Origin: a virus
Reading direction: 5' to 3' (one strand)
Length of the DNA: 27,660 nucleotides
Virus record (IMG/VR): IMGVR_UViG_3300009431_000640
Span: 1-27,660 of that record
Each line of letters opens with the position of its first letter. Position 1 is the first letter of the stretch. Under the pieces are notes generated by a model, which saw only the letters and a program-made list of their open reading frames with translations, was not told where the DNA came from and made no database searches. A program made the position numbers and the translations under genes. Positions 1-6,135 of this stretch are shown here, in pieces.

Positions 1-364
1 TGCAGTTCCCTGCGCGAGACCTCCGTTTGAGGGTGGGTTGCAGGTAGCTGCACACCGAACGGCACCCTGCGCGAGACCTCCGTTTGAGGGTGGGTTGCAG
101 GTCATGGCGCAGGACGGTCAGGGCACCCCCACCTGCGCGAGACCTCCGTTTGAGGGTGGGTTGCAGGAGCAACGGTAGACGTTCACACCGGCATAGACCT
201 GCGCGAGACCTCCGTTTGAGGGTGGGTTGCAGGGGCTGCACTCGCAATTCGAGGAGATCGCCCCTGCGCGAGACCTCCGTTTGAGGGTGGGTTGCAGGCG
301 AGCCGGTCGACTTCGACGACGCGCTGTTCCTGCGTGAGACCTTCGTTTAAGGGTGGGTGGCAGG
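1..364. CRISPR. CRISPR array, five 36-bp repeats plus one degenerate terminal repeat (left end truncated)
   Basis: Identical 36-bp repeats lie at 9-44, 66-101, 132-167, 198-233 and 263-298. A sixth copy at 329-364 differs at four positions (repeat positions 7, 15, 21 and 31). The repeat starts CCTGCGCGAG and ends GGGTTGCAGG, so its outer five bases are complementary; an inner stem CCTC/GAGG closes a CGTTT loop. Spacers are 45-65 (21 bp), 102-131 (30), 168-197 (30), 234-262 (29) and 299-328 (30); positions 1-8 are the end of another spacer. Spacer sequences are unrelated by eye. The degenerate copy on the right suggests that this is the leader-distal end and that the leader lies left of the window, but the transcribed strand is not settled. 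The array sits 71 bp upstream of a Cas12/TnpB-like gene. No adaptation genes are visible. Confidence 0.95.
329..364. repeat. Degenerate terminal CRISPR repeat with a compensatory stem change
   Basis: Relative to the other five repeats, position 15 changes C to T and position 21 changes G to A. These two bases face each other as the closing pair of the inner hairpin, so CCTC/GAGG becomes CCTT/AAGG around an unchanged CGTTT loop. The outer CCTGC/GCAGG stem is also kept. The other two differences (positions 7 and 31) fall outside both five- and four-base stems. Confidence 0.85.
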
Positions 365-435
365 GGGTGCATGCGAAAGCACTATTGCCCGCCGCCTGCA
401 TGACAACTCCAACTAGTAACGGGAGGATGTACGGA

Positions 436-1755
436 ATGTCGTCCAATCATGAAGCAATCCGCGTCTTGCGATTCGAGGTCTACACCATCCAAGGCGATCA
501 CCGCGCCGTGCGTCGCCGGTGGCATGACCTGGCGGATCAGTGCCAGCAGGCGGTCAATCTGATCTGGGAAACGTGGCTCGTCTGGCACGTGCTGCAAAAA
601 AGCGCGCCGGCGATCCGGGATTATCTCGACCGGTTGGCCCGGTGGCGCAAGAGCAAGAACGGCGTCAAGCCGAAATTGGCCGTCGTCGCGATGCCTGCGG
701 AGCTCCGGCGGCTCTGCTATCACCACCTGGCCGATGAGTTTCCGACGCTACACCAACGCCCGCGGGATCTGTTGCTCAACGACGTTGCCGGGAAGATTCG
801 CACACGAAAAGCCGCGAAAGGAAATCTGTCAGGCTGGATGGCCATTTTGTTGCACAACGAGGGCGTCCCGAGCACGACGCATCCGCCGCCGGTCCCATTC
901 GACAAGAATAACGCACACCTTTATTTCGATGCGGCCAGCGGGAATTTCGCGATGCGGATTCGGATCGACCGCCAGGCGACCGACGGAAAACACGCCACCA
1001 GCACGGTCGATGATTTCCAACTGTTGACTCGGCGAAAGGGGATCGCGCGGCACGCCGGCACGTTGCGACGGATCGTCGATGGCGAGTTGGCGTTCAAGGG
1101 CTCCAAGCTGCTGTGGCACGCGAAAAACAAAAAGTGGTTCGCCCTGATCTGTTACGCCAAGCCGAAGCAAATGGCCGGCGAGTTGGATCCCGAGCACGTT
1201 GCCGTGCTGCGCCCGGCCCGTTATCGGCCGTGGACGTTGCGGCTGCCGGGCGGTCGCGAAATCAAAATCGGCGGGGATGGACAGTACGTGGCGGGGAAAC
1301 GCAAGGCGGTCCTGCTGCAACGGTGGGGGCGTCAGGAAGGCTATCGACACGCTGGCTCGGCCAACAAGGGCCACGGCCGAAATCGTGCGTTGACGCCCCT
1401 GTTTCGGTTGTCCCTGGCATGGAAAGAGTTCGTCAAGAACGCGAATCATCATACCTCGGAACACGTCGTCAAGATTTGCCGGGAGCATGGCGCCGGCCGG
1501 CTGGTGTATTGCCAACCGCACGGCCCGAAACGAGACGCGCGCTTTTTGACGACGGCGGGCAAGATTCCGGACCGACGGGATTCGTCCGGCTGGGATTGGC
1601 ACCAGGTCGGCGCGATGCTCAGCTACAAGTGCGCGGACGTCGGAGTGCAACTGACCATCCCGGGCGCCTCCCGGAATCGACCTAGACCCATTCTCGAAAA
1701 ACCGCCGCCACCCCGCCCGTTTCGGCTTGACGGTCCGGCGCAGCGGTGTCTATAA
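436..1755 (+). CDS. Nuclease-dead Cas12/TnpB-like (type V-U-like) CRISPR effector
   Basis: A 439-residue protein probably acting as an RNA-guided DNA binder in the cytoplasm. The start at 436 is chosen because GGGAGG at 421-426 is 9 nt upstream; the open frame extends back into the array but only through repeats. Layout: an N-terminal segment with FEVYTI-type opening (residues 13-18) and helical region, a KKWFALICYAKPK strand (232-244) of the kind that precedes RuvC in TnpB/Cas12, then a RuvC-like core. RuvC-I should be a GhDxG-type strand; here it reads VAVLRPARYRP (255-265), with Arg259 in place of Asp. A basic GHGRNRALTPL segment (312-322) precedes a long helix. RuvC-II should be hhhhEdh; here it reads GRLVYCQPHG (354-363), with Gln360 in place of Glu. 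WHQVGAMLSYKCADVG (388-403) matches the TnpB YKA-x-x-x-G helix, but the Cys4 ribbon and RuvC-III Asp that should follow are absent, replaced by a Pro-rich tail. The family call is by motif pattern only. A TldR-like dead TnpB is the main alternative; the adjacent array favours a Cas effector. Confidence 0.75.
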   Translation: MSSNHEAIRVLRFEVYTIQGDHRAVRRRWHDLADQCQQAVNLIWETWLVWHVLQKSAPAIRDYLDRLARWRKSKNGVKPKLAVVAMPAELRRLCYHHLADEFPTLHQRPRDLLLNDVAGKIRTRKAAKGNLSGWMAILLHNEGVPSTTHPPPVPFDKNNAHLYFDAASGNFAMRIRIDRQATDGKHATSTVDDFQLLTRRKGIARHAGTLRRIVDGELAFKGSKLLWHAKNKKWFALICYAKPKQMAGELDPEHVAVLRPARYRPWTLRLPGGREIKIGGDGQYVAGKRKAVLLQRWGRQEGYRHAGSANKGHGRNRALTPLFRLSLAWKEFVKNANHHTSEHVVKICREHGAGRLVYCQPHGPKRDARFLTTAGKIPDRRDSSGWDWHQVGAMLSYKCADVGVQLTIPGASRNRPRPILEKPPPPRPFRLDGPAQRCL

Positions 1756-1798
1756 CGCGACGAAACGACCCGTTTCACACCGGGGGGTCACCCAGCCG

Positions 1799-2230
1799 AT
1801 GGCCGAACCATTGGAAAAAATCCCAGCACCCCCGCCCGATGCCGATGGGCCGGAGCGCCTCTCGCCGCTTGACCGCATCCGCACGGCGTTAGATGGTCAT
1901 TACGGCGACGATCAGCGACGAATCGTCGAGTCGGGCCTGCGGTGGATCGCGATGATACTTGCCAAGAACGCCGATTACGGCGGCAGCGCTTGGCGGCGCC
2001 CCGTCTTGTGCCGTCATCTGGACCCGGGCAGTGCCATCTTGGTCCGCATGTCCGACAAAATCGAGCGGCTGTTGCAACTCTTGGAAAAAGGGCAACCGCA
2101 AGTCGTTGCCGAAACGCTGGCCGATACGATCGGCGATCTTGGGGCCTACTGTCTTCTTTATCTGGCGCGGCCGGCTGACGGAACGGATCGCGAAAACGCG
2201 AAAACGCGAAATACGGCGGGAGAATCCTAG
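1799..2230 (+). CDS. DUF1599 / nucleotide modification associated domain 1 (Nmad1)-like protein
   Basis: A 143-residue protein. The segment with AKNADYGGSAWRRP, then ILVRMSDKIERL, then ETLADTIGDLGAYCLLYLA matches my memory of the DUF1599/Nmad1 family, which has a conserved YGGS, an R-x-x-D-K helix and a D-x-x-x-D-L-x-x-Y helix. That family is common in phages and is associated with genomes that modify bases, but its biochemical role is uncertain. The start is the ATG at 1799 with a G-run (1782-1787) upstream. The gene lies 43 bp after the Cas12-like gene and ends one base before the ATG of the next gene. Its C-terminal codons (DRENAKTRN region) are made of a repeat (2185-2210) found again in the leftward HTH gene near 8731-8756. 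Confidence 0.7.
   Translation: MAEPLEKIPAPPPDADGPERLSPLDRIRTALDGHYGDDQRRIVESGLRWIAMILAKNADYGGSAWRRPVLCRHLDPGSAILVRMSDKIERLLQLLEKGQPQVVAETLADTIGDLGAYCLLYLARPADGTDRENAKTRNTAGES
2185..2210 (+). repeat. 26-bp A-rich repeat, copy 1 (inside the Nmad1-like gene)
   Basis: A tract beginning GGATCGCGAAAACGC and continuing with a second AAAACGCG unit. The reverse complement of 8731-8756 matches it at 25 of 26 positions. Both copies lie in coding DNA at the extreme end of a gene: the C-terminus here and the N-terminus of the HTH gene there. Confidence 0.8.
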
Positions 2231-2231
2231 G

Positions 2232-3368
2232 ATGGGCCGCACCTCTCCCGAGATCGAGCAACCGGCCAATTGGCCCCGATCCCCGTGGGGACCCGTTTTG
2301 CTGATTCTCGGCCTGATCATCGTCGTCGCCGGGATTGCGGCATCCGCCGCCGGCCAACTCCCACAACCGTGTTACGGTCCGAACTGCCCCGAGCCCCAAA
2401 CCATGATCGCCCGACCCGTTTTGCCGTCGACCAGCGCCACGCCGCATCCGGCCGTCGTTCGCCTCTCTGCGCCCACGGGCCGTGCGCCTGGGGAACGTGG
2501 CGTGGGCGGCGGCACGCTGGTCTGGTCGACTGGCGGGGATGGGATCGTGATCACCGCCGAGCACGTCGTCGGCAACCAAATGTACGCCACCGTGAAGTGG
2601 CCGAGCGGCTATTGCTCAACCGGGCGCGTGCTGGGCACCGATCCCGACGCCGATCTGGCCGCCGTCCTGGTGACGCCTCCGAAAAACGCGGCGACGCTGC
2701 CGATCGCCGCCAAGAGCGAACATCCCGGCCCGGGGGATGCCGTGCGGATGTTCGGTTTCGCCGGGCCCACGGATCGCCAAAGGGTCTTTGCCGGCCGTGT
2801 GCTTGGCTACGTCAATCGCACGCGCTGTGGGCGGCATCATACGATCCGCGTCGATGGCACGGTCTGGAGTGGGGATAGCGGCGGCCCGATTCTGTTCGAG
2901 GACAAGGTGTGCGGCGTGATCTACGGCGGACCCCATCGCCCGGGGCGGCGCGATACGCGCCCCATCCATGGTGCGTGTGGCGTGCGGATTCGGGAGTTCC
3001 TGCGCCGCGTCGCTCCGCATTGTCTGACACAACCCGCAGTGCGCCCGGGTGTCGTGCCGGTCCCTAAGCCGCCGACGCCCGGGCCTTCGCAACCAGCGAA
3101 GCCGGCGGGGGTGTGCGTCGGGATTGCGGCGATGCGGGCCGAGCTGGTCAAGCTGCGGGCCGAGCTGGTGGCGGTCCGCAAGCTGGCCGCCACCGCAAAA
3201 CAACCAGGGCCGCCTGGTCGGGCCGGCAAGGACGGCAAAGACGGCGCACCGGGGGCGCAAGGTCCGCCGGGCAAGGACGGCAAAGACGGCGCACCGGCGC
3301 CGATTGGGACCGAGCCGGGCGGTTTGGTCGGAGCGCTGCGAATAAGGGTGACACCGGTTCCGAGGTGA
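2232..3368 (+). CDS. Membrane-anchored trypsin-like serine protease with coiled coil and collagen-like tail
   Basis: A 378-residue protein. A hydrophobic segment at about residues 20-41 looks like a TM anchor or uncleaved signal. The chymotrypsin-fold triad is visible: His111 in ITAEHVVG, Asp141 in DADLAAVLV, and Ser216 in SGDSGGPI, in the usual order and spacing. The protease domain spans about 85-262. A Pro-rich linker leads to a short heptad-like helix (about 299-323), then ten uninterrupted Gly-X-Y triplets (326-355) containing GKDGKDGAP twice. The coiled coil before a collagen run suggests trimerisation. By topology the protease would sit outside the inner membrane. It overlaps nothing and starts one base after the Nmad1-like stop. 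The substrate is unknown; roles in lysis, envelope remodelling or the virion are guesses. The protease call is firm, the collagen-like run is seen directly, and the localisation is inferred. Confidence 0.88.
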   Translation: MGRTSPEIEQPANWPRSPWGPVLLILGLIIVVAGIAASAAGQLPQPCYGPNCPEPQTMIARPVLPSTSATPHPAVVRLSAPTGRAPGERGVGGGTLVWSTGGDGIVITAEHVVGNQMYATVKWPSGYCSTGRVLGTDPDADLAAVLVTPPKNAATLPIAAKSEHPGPGDAVRMFGFAGPTDRQRVFAGRVLGYVNRTRCGRHHTIRVDGTVWSGDSGGPILFEDKVCGVIYGGPHRPGRRDTRPIHGACGVRIREFLRRVAPHCLTQPAVRPGVVPVPKPPTPGPSQPAKPAGVCVGIAAMRAELVKLRAELVAVRKLAATAKQPGPPGRAGKDGKDGAPGAQGPPGKDGKDGAPAPIGTEPGGLVGALRIRVTPVPR

Positions 3369-3390
3369 AAGGACCGATGGTCGGTATCTG

Positions 3391-3624
3391 ATGGCGACTC
3401 AACAATTCATATATTCGCTCAGACGCGGAAACCGGCATTTCTGCCCGCACTGCGGGCGGGGGTTCCATCACATAGCGGACCATCGAGCGCATCGAGCCAC
3501 CTGCGACGGCGACGACGTGCATCCGGAATCCGGTCGTCTACTCGGTGAAGTTGCAGCCGACGAAGATACACGAAGAGAACTGGGCGTTTACCTTCTCAAT
3601 TGCGACGAGATGGACGACCCCTAG
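3391..3624 (+). CDS. Small zinc-finger-like protein, function unknown
   Basis: A 77-residue protein. CPHCGRGFHHIADHRAHRATC (about residues 18-38) offers Cys and His ligands in a pattern like a C2H2 or C2HC finger, suggesting metal and possibly nucleic acid binding. The rest is acidic. The nearest Shine-Dalgarno-like bases (GAGGTGAAAGG, about 3360-3370) are rather far from the ATG, so the start is uncertain. It lies 22 bp after the protease gene. I do not recognise a named family. Confidence 0.6.
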   Translation: MATQQFIYSLRRGNRHFCPHCGRGFHHIADHRAHRATCDGDDVHPESGRLLGEVAADEDTRRELGVYLLNCDEMDDP

Positions 3625-3637
3625 ATTGCAGTCAACC

Positions 3638-3652
3638 GGGGCACCGCGCCCC
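3638..3652 (+). terminator. Small GC hairpin between two small genes
   Basis: GGGGC (3638-3642) and GCCCC (3648-3652) pair around the five-base loop ACCGC. Only weak T content follows (CTTGTTT, about 3667-3673), so this is at best a weak terminator or an attenuating structure ahead of the next small gene. Confidence 0.25.
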
Positions 3653-3687
3653 GAAATCTCAGTACCCTTGTTTGGTGAGGTGAAGAA

Positions 3688-3924
3688 ATGGCGTTTGAGT
3701 TGGGCGATATCAAGGACTTGTTGGGGGCCGCGTCCGGGGAGCGGATCGGGCGTCAATCCGATGCGTCGACGAACTTTCTGGCGGCCCTGGATCGGAAGTT
3801 TTTGCAGGTCTACACCGAGGTAGACCCGTTGCAGGGGGCGGCCGTCAAGGAAATCCAGCGGCCGATGAGCAATTTCCCGACGCAAGGCGCGACCGCTCCG
3901 ACCGTCGTGCCCGGCGGCAACTGA
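3688..3924 (+). CDS. Small hypothetical protein
   Basis: A 78-residue protein, MAFELGDIKDLLG... ending in ...VVPGGN. A good ribosome site (GGTGAGGTGAAGAA) sits just before the ATG. The first half looks helical and the second half is Pro/Thr/Gly-rich and probably unstructured. There is no TM segment or metal site. It is the first of a tight run of four small genes (3688-4948). The family is not recognised. Confidence 0.6.
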   Translation: MAFELGDIKDLLGAASGERIGRQSDASTNFLAALDRKFLQVYTEVDPLQGAAVKEIQRPMSNFPTQGATAPTVVPGGN

Positions 3925-3931
3925 TCGGGCA

Positions 3932-4111
3932 ATGATGGCCAGCGAAGAAAGTCGACGGGCGGCGCGCCAGCTCCTGGCGATGCCGCAAGATGAGCTGAAG
4001 GTGGAAGCGGTGGCCATCGTCCTGGACGTGCTCGACGCTGCCCGAGCGTCGGCCGAAGAGCTGAGGGCCCTGGACCGGGAAATGCTCGACCGACTATTGC
4101 CAACGGAGTGA
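3932..4111 (+). CDS. Very small helical hypothetical protein (59 residues)
   Basis: Reading ATG at 3932 to TGA at 4109-4111 gives a 59-residue charged, Ala/Leu/Glu-rich protein (MMASEESRRAARQLLAM... ending ...RLLPTE) that looks wholly alpha-helical, perhaps a coiled coil. It starts 8 bp after the previous stop and ends 4 bp before the next start, and its GGAG near the end (about 4105-4108) serves as ribosome site for the following gene. The tight fit between neighbours is the main reason to believe it. Function unknown. Confidence 0.6.
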   Translation: MMASEESRRAARQLLAMPQDELKVEAVAIVLDVLDAARASAEELRALDREMLDRLLPTE

Positions 4112-4115
4112 AGGC

Positions 4116-4568
4116 ATGTCCGACGCCGCCGAGCAATCCGACCGACCCCGCCGCATGACGATGGCCGAGCTGATGCAATCGCCGTTTGGCAGGGCGCATC
4201 GGCGGCTGCACAACGTGTGGATGCACGACGTCACCGATCGGCTGCGCCTGCGCCGGCGTGCGATCGCCCGGGCCGATGGGCTCGATCCGAACGACGTCGA
4301 GCACTATCCGACCAGCGGAGATACGATCGTCGTCGAGGGCGGTCGCGCCGGTTGGTTGACCGGGGCGCTGGCAAGCGCCATGCTGATGGCCATCGGTGCG
4401 TTGGCCGGGATCGTCGGCTGGCAACAGTGGCAGCCGGCGGGTGTGCCGGACGGGGCCGAGTATAAGGTGGAATTCTTCACCCAGGGCGGGGAGCCGATCC
4501 CGATCCAACCGACGCCGACGCCGACGTCGGGGACCGAGCGAGAATCAAGGGGCGAAACGCCCCGGTGA
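4116..4568 (+). CDS. Single-TM membrane protein, holin/spanin-like layout
   Basis: A 150-residue protein. A basic N-terminal region (about 1-60, many Arg, including DRLRLRRRAIAR) is followed by one clear hydrophobic segment (about residues 76-97, WLTGALASAMLMAIGALAGI) and a short C-terminal tail ending in Pro/Thr repeats. The charge distribution suggests an N-in orientation. Together with the next gene (another single-TM protein) and the preceding protease this could be a lysis-related block, but no endolysin is recognised in the window, so a holin or spanin role is only a suggestion from layout. Confidence 0.6.
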   Translation: MSDAAEQSDRPRRMTMAELMQSPFGRAHRRLHNVWMHDVTDRLRLRRRAIARADGLDPNDVEHYPTSGDTIVVEGGRAGWLTGALASAMLMAIGALAGIVGWQQWQPAGVPDGAEYKVEFFTQGGEPIPIQPTPTPTSGTERESRGETPR

Positions 4569-4624
4569 CGCCGAGCACGGGCCGTTCCCAGCGGCGGCCC
4601 GGCGCTCGGCGAAAGAGGACGATA

Positions 4625-4948
4625 ATGGACGCGCCAACCGCTGGGGTTGTCGTCGCCTCGATCCTCGGGGCGGTGGCAACGGTGATCGCCGCGATGTTCA
4701 CCAAACGCAAGGCGAACGGAAATGGTCAACCCAGGCGATGCGATGGTTGCCTCGATCGGGAGGCGCGGATCGTCACGTTGGAGCGCAACGGCGACGTCCA
4801 GAGTGAGCGATATAAGGTCGTGCATGATGTGCTGGAGCGGATCGGGGCCGAGGTGCACAGCGTGCGCTCGGAGGTCCGGGGGTTCCGGGTGGAGATCTCG
4901 CGGCGGCTCGACTCGGCGGGCGTCCGCGACGAACCGTCCGGCGGATAG
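4625..4948 (+). CDS. Small membrane protein with N-terminal TM and C-terminal coiled coil (holin-like)
   Basis: A 107-residue protein. The ATG at 4625 is preferred over an upstream GTG at 4565 because GAGG (about 4615-4618) is correctly spaced before it. Residues about 6-24 (AGVVVASILGAVATVIAAMF) form a TM helix, followed by a basic KRKANGNG stretch, a CDGC pair and a long charged helix (about 50-95) likely to be a coiled coil. The arrangement recalls small phage holin or XhlA-type proteins, but I cannot assign a family. It is the last gene before the packaging module. Confidence 0.55.
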   Translation: MDAPTAGVVVASILGAVATVIAAMFTKRKANGNGQPRRCDGCLDREARIVTLERNGDVQSERYKVVHDVLERIGAEVHSVRSEVRGFRVEISRRLDSAGVRDEPSGG

Positions 4949-5008
4949 GGCCGCCATTGGCGCCCCCCCACCAGCGCCAGCGATAGATCGCGGGTCCTTC
5001 CGGGGGGT

Positions 5009-5028
5009 GGGGTCCCTAACGGGGCCCC
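5009..5028 (+). terminator. Strong GC hairpin ahead of the packaging genes
   Basis: GGGGTCCC (5009-5016), loop TAAC, GGGGCCCC (5021-5028): eight consecutive pairs including one G-U. The RNA stem forms best on the plus strand, where the G-U is allowed. No T-run follows immediately (the nearest are at about 5043-5046 and 5061-5065), so it is an imperfect intrinsic terminator. It closes the 4116-4948 group and precedes the terminase region, so a packaging-recognition or attenuation role is also possible. Confidence 0.35.
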
Positions 5029-5100
5029 CTAAGGATTGCGTGTTTTGGGCGCAAATCGAGTTTTTGTTACACCACCACCATCATTATCTTTTGAGCAAAG

Positions 5101-5400
5101 ATGGCTCCCAGCATCAACGTTGCCGACTCGCACGACGAAGCCCTCGAGCATCGGCGGGACGTGGCCAATACCTGGATCCACGTGCGCCGTTGTCTCGCTC
5201 GGCGAATCAAGTCGTTGTCGCGACAACGCAAGGGCATACCGAAAGAGCTGGTCGACATGCTCAAGGTCGCCTCGGACCAGATCCGCCTTGACTTCCGGCT
5301 CGACCCGCCGCAAGAGCTGCCCGCCGCCGAGCCGGTTGACGAGTTGCCGGCCATCGATCCGCTCGACGAGATCCGGCTTGTGCCATCGGACGCTGCATAG
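5101..5400 (+). CDS. Small hypothetical protein upstream of the small terminase
   Basis: A 99-residue protein. The first two thirds are helical and basic (HVRRCLARRIKSLSRQRKG, about 43-61); the end is acidic and Pro-rich with a repeated ELPA motif. The basic helix could bind nucleic acid. No good Shine-Dalgarno is seen. Its stop is 3 bp before the terminase small subunit start, so the two are probably co-translated and this may be a packaging accessory protein. Family not recognised. Confidence 0.55.
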   Translation: MAPSINVADSHDEALEHRRDVANTWIHVRRCLARRIKSLSRQRKGIPKELVDMLKVASDQIRLDFRLDPPQELPAAEPVDELPAIDPLDEIRLVPSDAA

Positions 5401-5403
5401 TGA

Positions 5404-6111
5404 ATGATCCGCTTTTCCGACTTGGCGTTGCGCCTCGGGGTGACCCGCCCGACGGTCACCGGTTGGGTCCGGCGCGGCTTGCCCTGGCATGGGACCGAGC
5501 GATGCAAACAGTTCGAGCCGGCCGAGGTTCGGGACTGGCTGGTGCGCGAGGGCTTGGCCGATCGCCCAACACCCGCCGAGCCGGAGATCGACGCGCAGGC
5601 GATCGCCCGCAACCGCCACGAGGTGGCCAACCATTTCGGCGTCGACCTGCGAACCGTCGCGACCTGGTTGACCGATCCGACGTTTCCCGGCCGGTCGGGC
5701 AAACCGGGTCGGCGGGACGGATATTTCCCGCTCGGCGATATCGCAACCTGGTGGGCGGCCAAGCGCGGCAACACGCCCGGGGCCGTTCCGGGCGGCTCCG
5801 GTCCCCAGGACCGCATCGTCCTTTTCCGCGGCGACTTGTTGGAGCTGGACCTGCAAAAGCGCCGCGGCGAGTTGGTCGACGCGGGCGAAATGCACCGGCT
5901 GTTGGTCCGGCACATCAAACAAGTGCGCTCTGTCCTGGATTCGCTGCCGGAGGAATTCCTGGCCGCCCTGCCGACCAAGACGCCGCGCAAGCTCATGCAA
6001 CGGATTCGGAAGATCCTGCGCCGGCGATTGGACGCGGCCTATCATGCTTTTGCTGAAATGCTCGAAGGGGACACCGACCAGGTCGGCGACTCGAATGAAG
6101 GAGAATCCTAG
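5404..6111 (+). CDS. terS: Terminase small subunit, Nu1-like, with two HTH segments
   Basis: A 235-residue protein that should recognise the packaging site on phage DNA and hand it to the large terminase. The N-terminus has a winged-helix-type HTH (FSDLALRLGVTRPTVTGWVRRGLP, residues about 4-27), and a second similar HTH follows (VANHFGVDLRTVATWLTDP, about 74-92, then YFPLGDIATWW). The later helix LELDLQKRRGELVDAGEMHRLL (about 146-167) is typical of Nu1-type small terminases, where it sits before the oligomerisation region. The gene lies directly before a GpA-type large terminase, the lambda Nu1-A order. An overlapping frame (5400-6056) is a shadow. Confidence 0.85.
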   Translation: MIRFSDLALRLGVTRPTVTGWVRRGLPWHGTERCKQFEPAEVRDWLVREGLADRPTPAEPEIDAQAIARNRHEVANHFGVDLRTVATWLTDPTFPGRSGKPGRRDGYFPLGDIATWWAAKRGNTPGAVPGGSGPQDRIVLFRGDLLELDLQKRRGELVDAGEMHRLLVRHIKQVRSVLDSLPEEFLAALPTKTPRKLMQRIRKILRRRLDAAYHAFAEMLEGDTDQVGDSNEGES

Positions 6112-6135
6112 CGCCGTGAAAAACAACTGAAAGCG

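Noticed and set aside
1-364. Spacer matches to other parts of the window
   Set aside because: None found by eye, but a full search was not possible, so self-targeting is neither claimed nor excluded.
292-435. N-terminal extension of the Cas12-like gene into the array
   Set aside because: It would translate the terminal CRISPR repeat; the ribosome site at 421-426 fits the start at 436.
436-1755. Insertion sequence carrying TnpB
   Set aside because: No IS ends, no TnpA, no C-terminal ribbon, and a regular CRISPR array beside it. A dead TnpB repressor remains a second choice.
5064-5090. Promoter with TTGTTA and TATCTT before 5101
   Set aside because: The spacing is only 15 bp and both boxes are weak.
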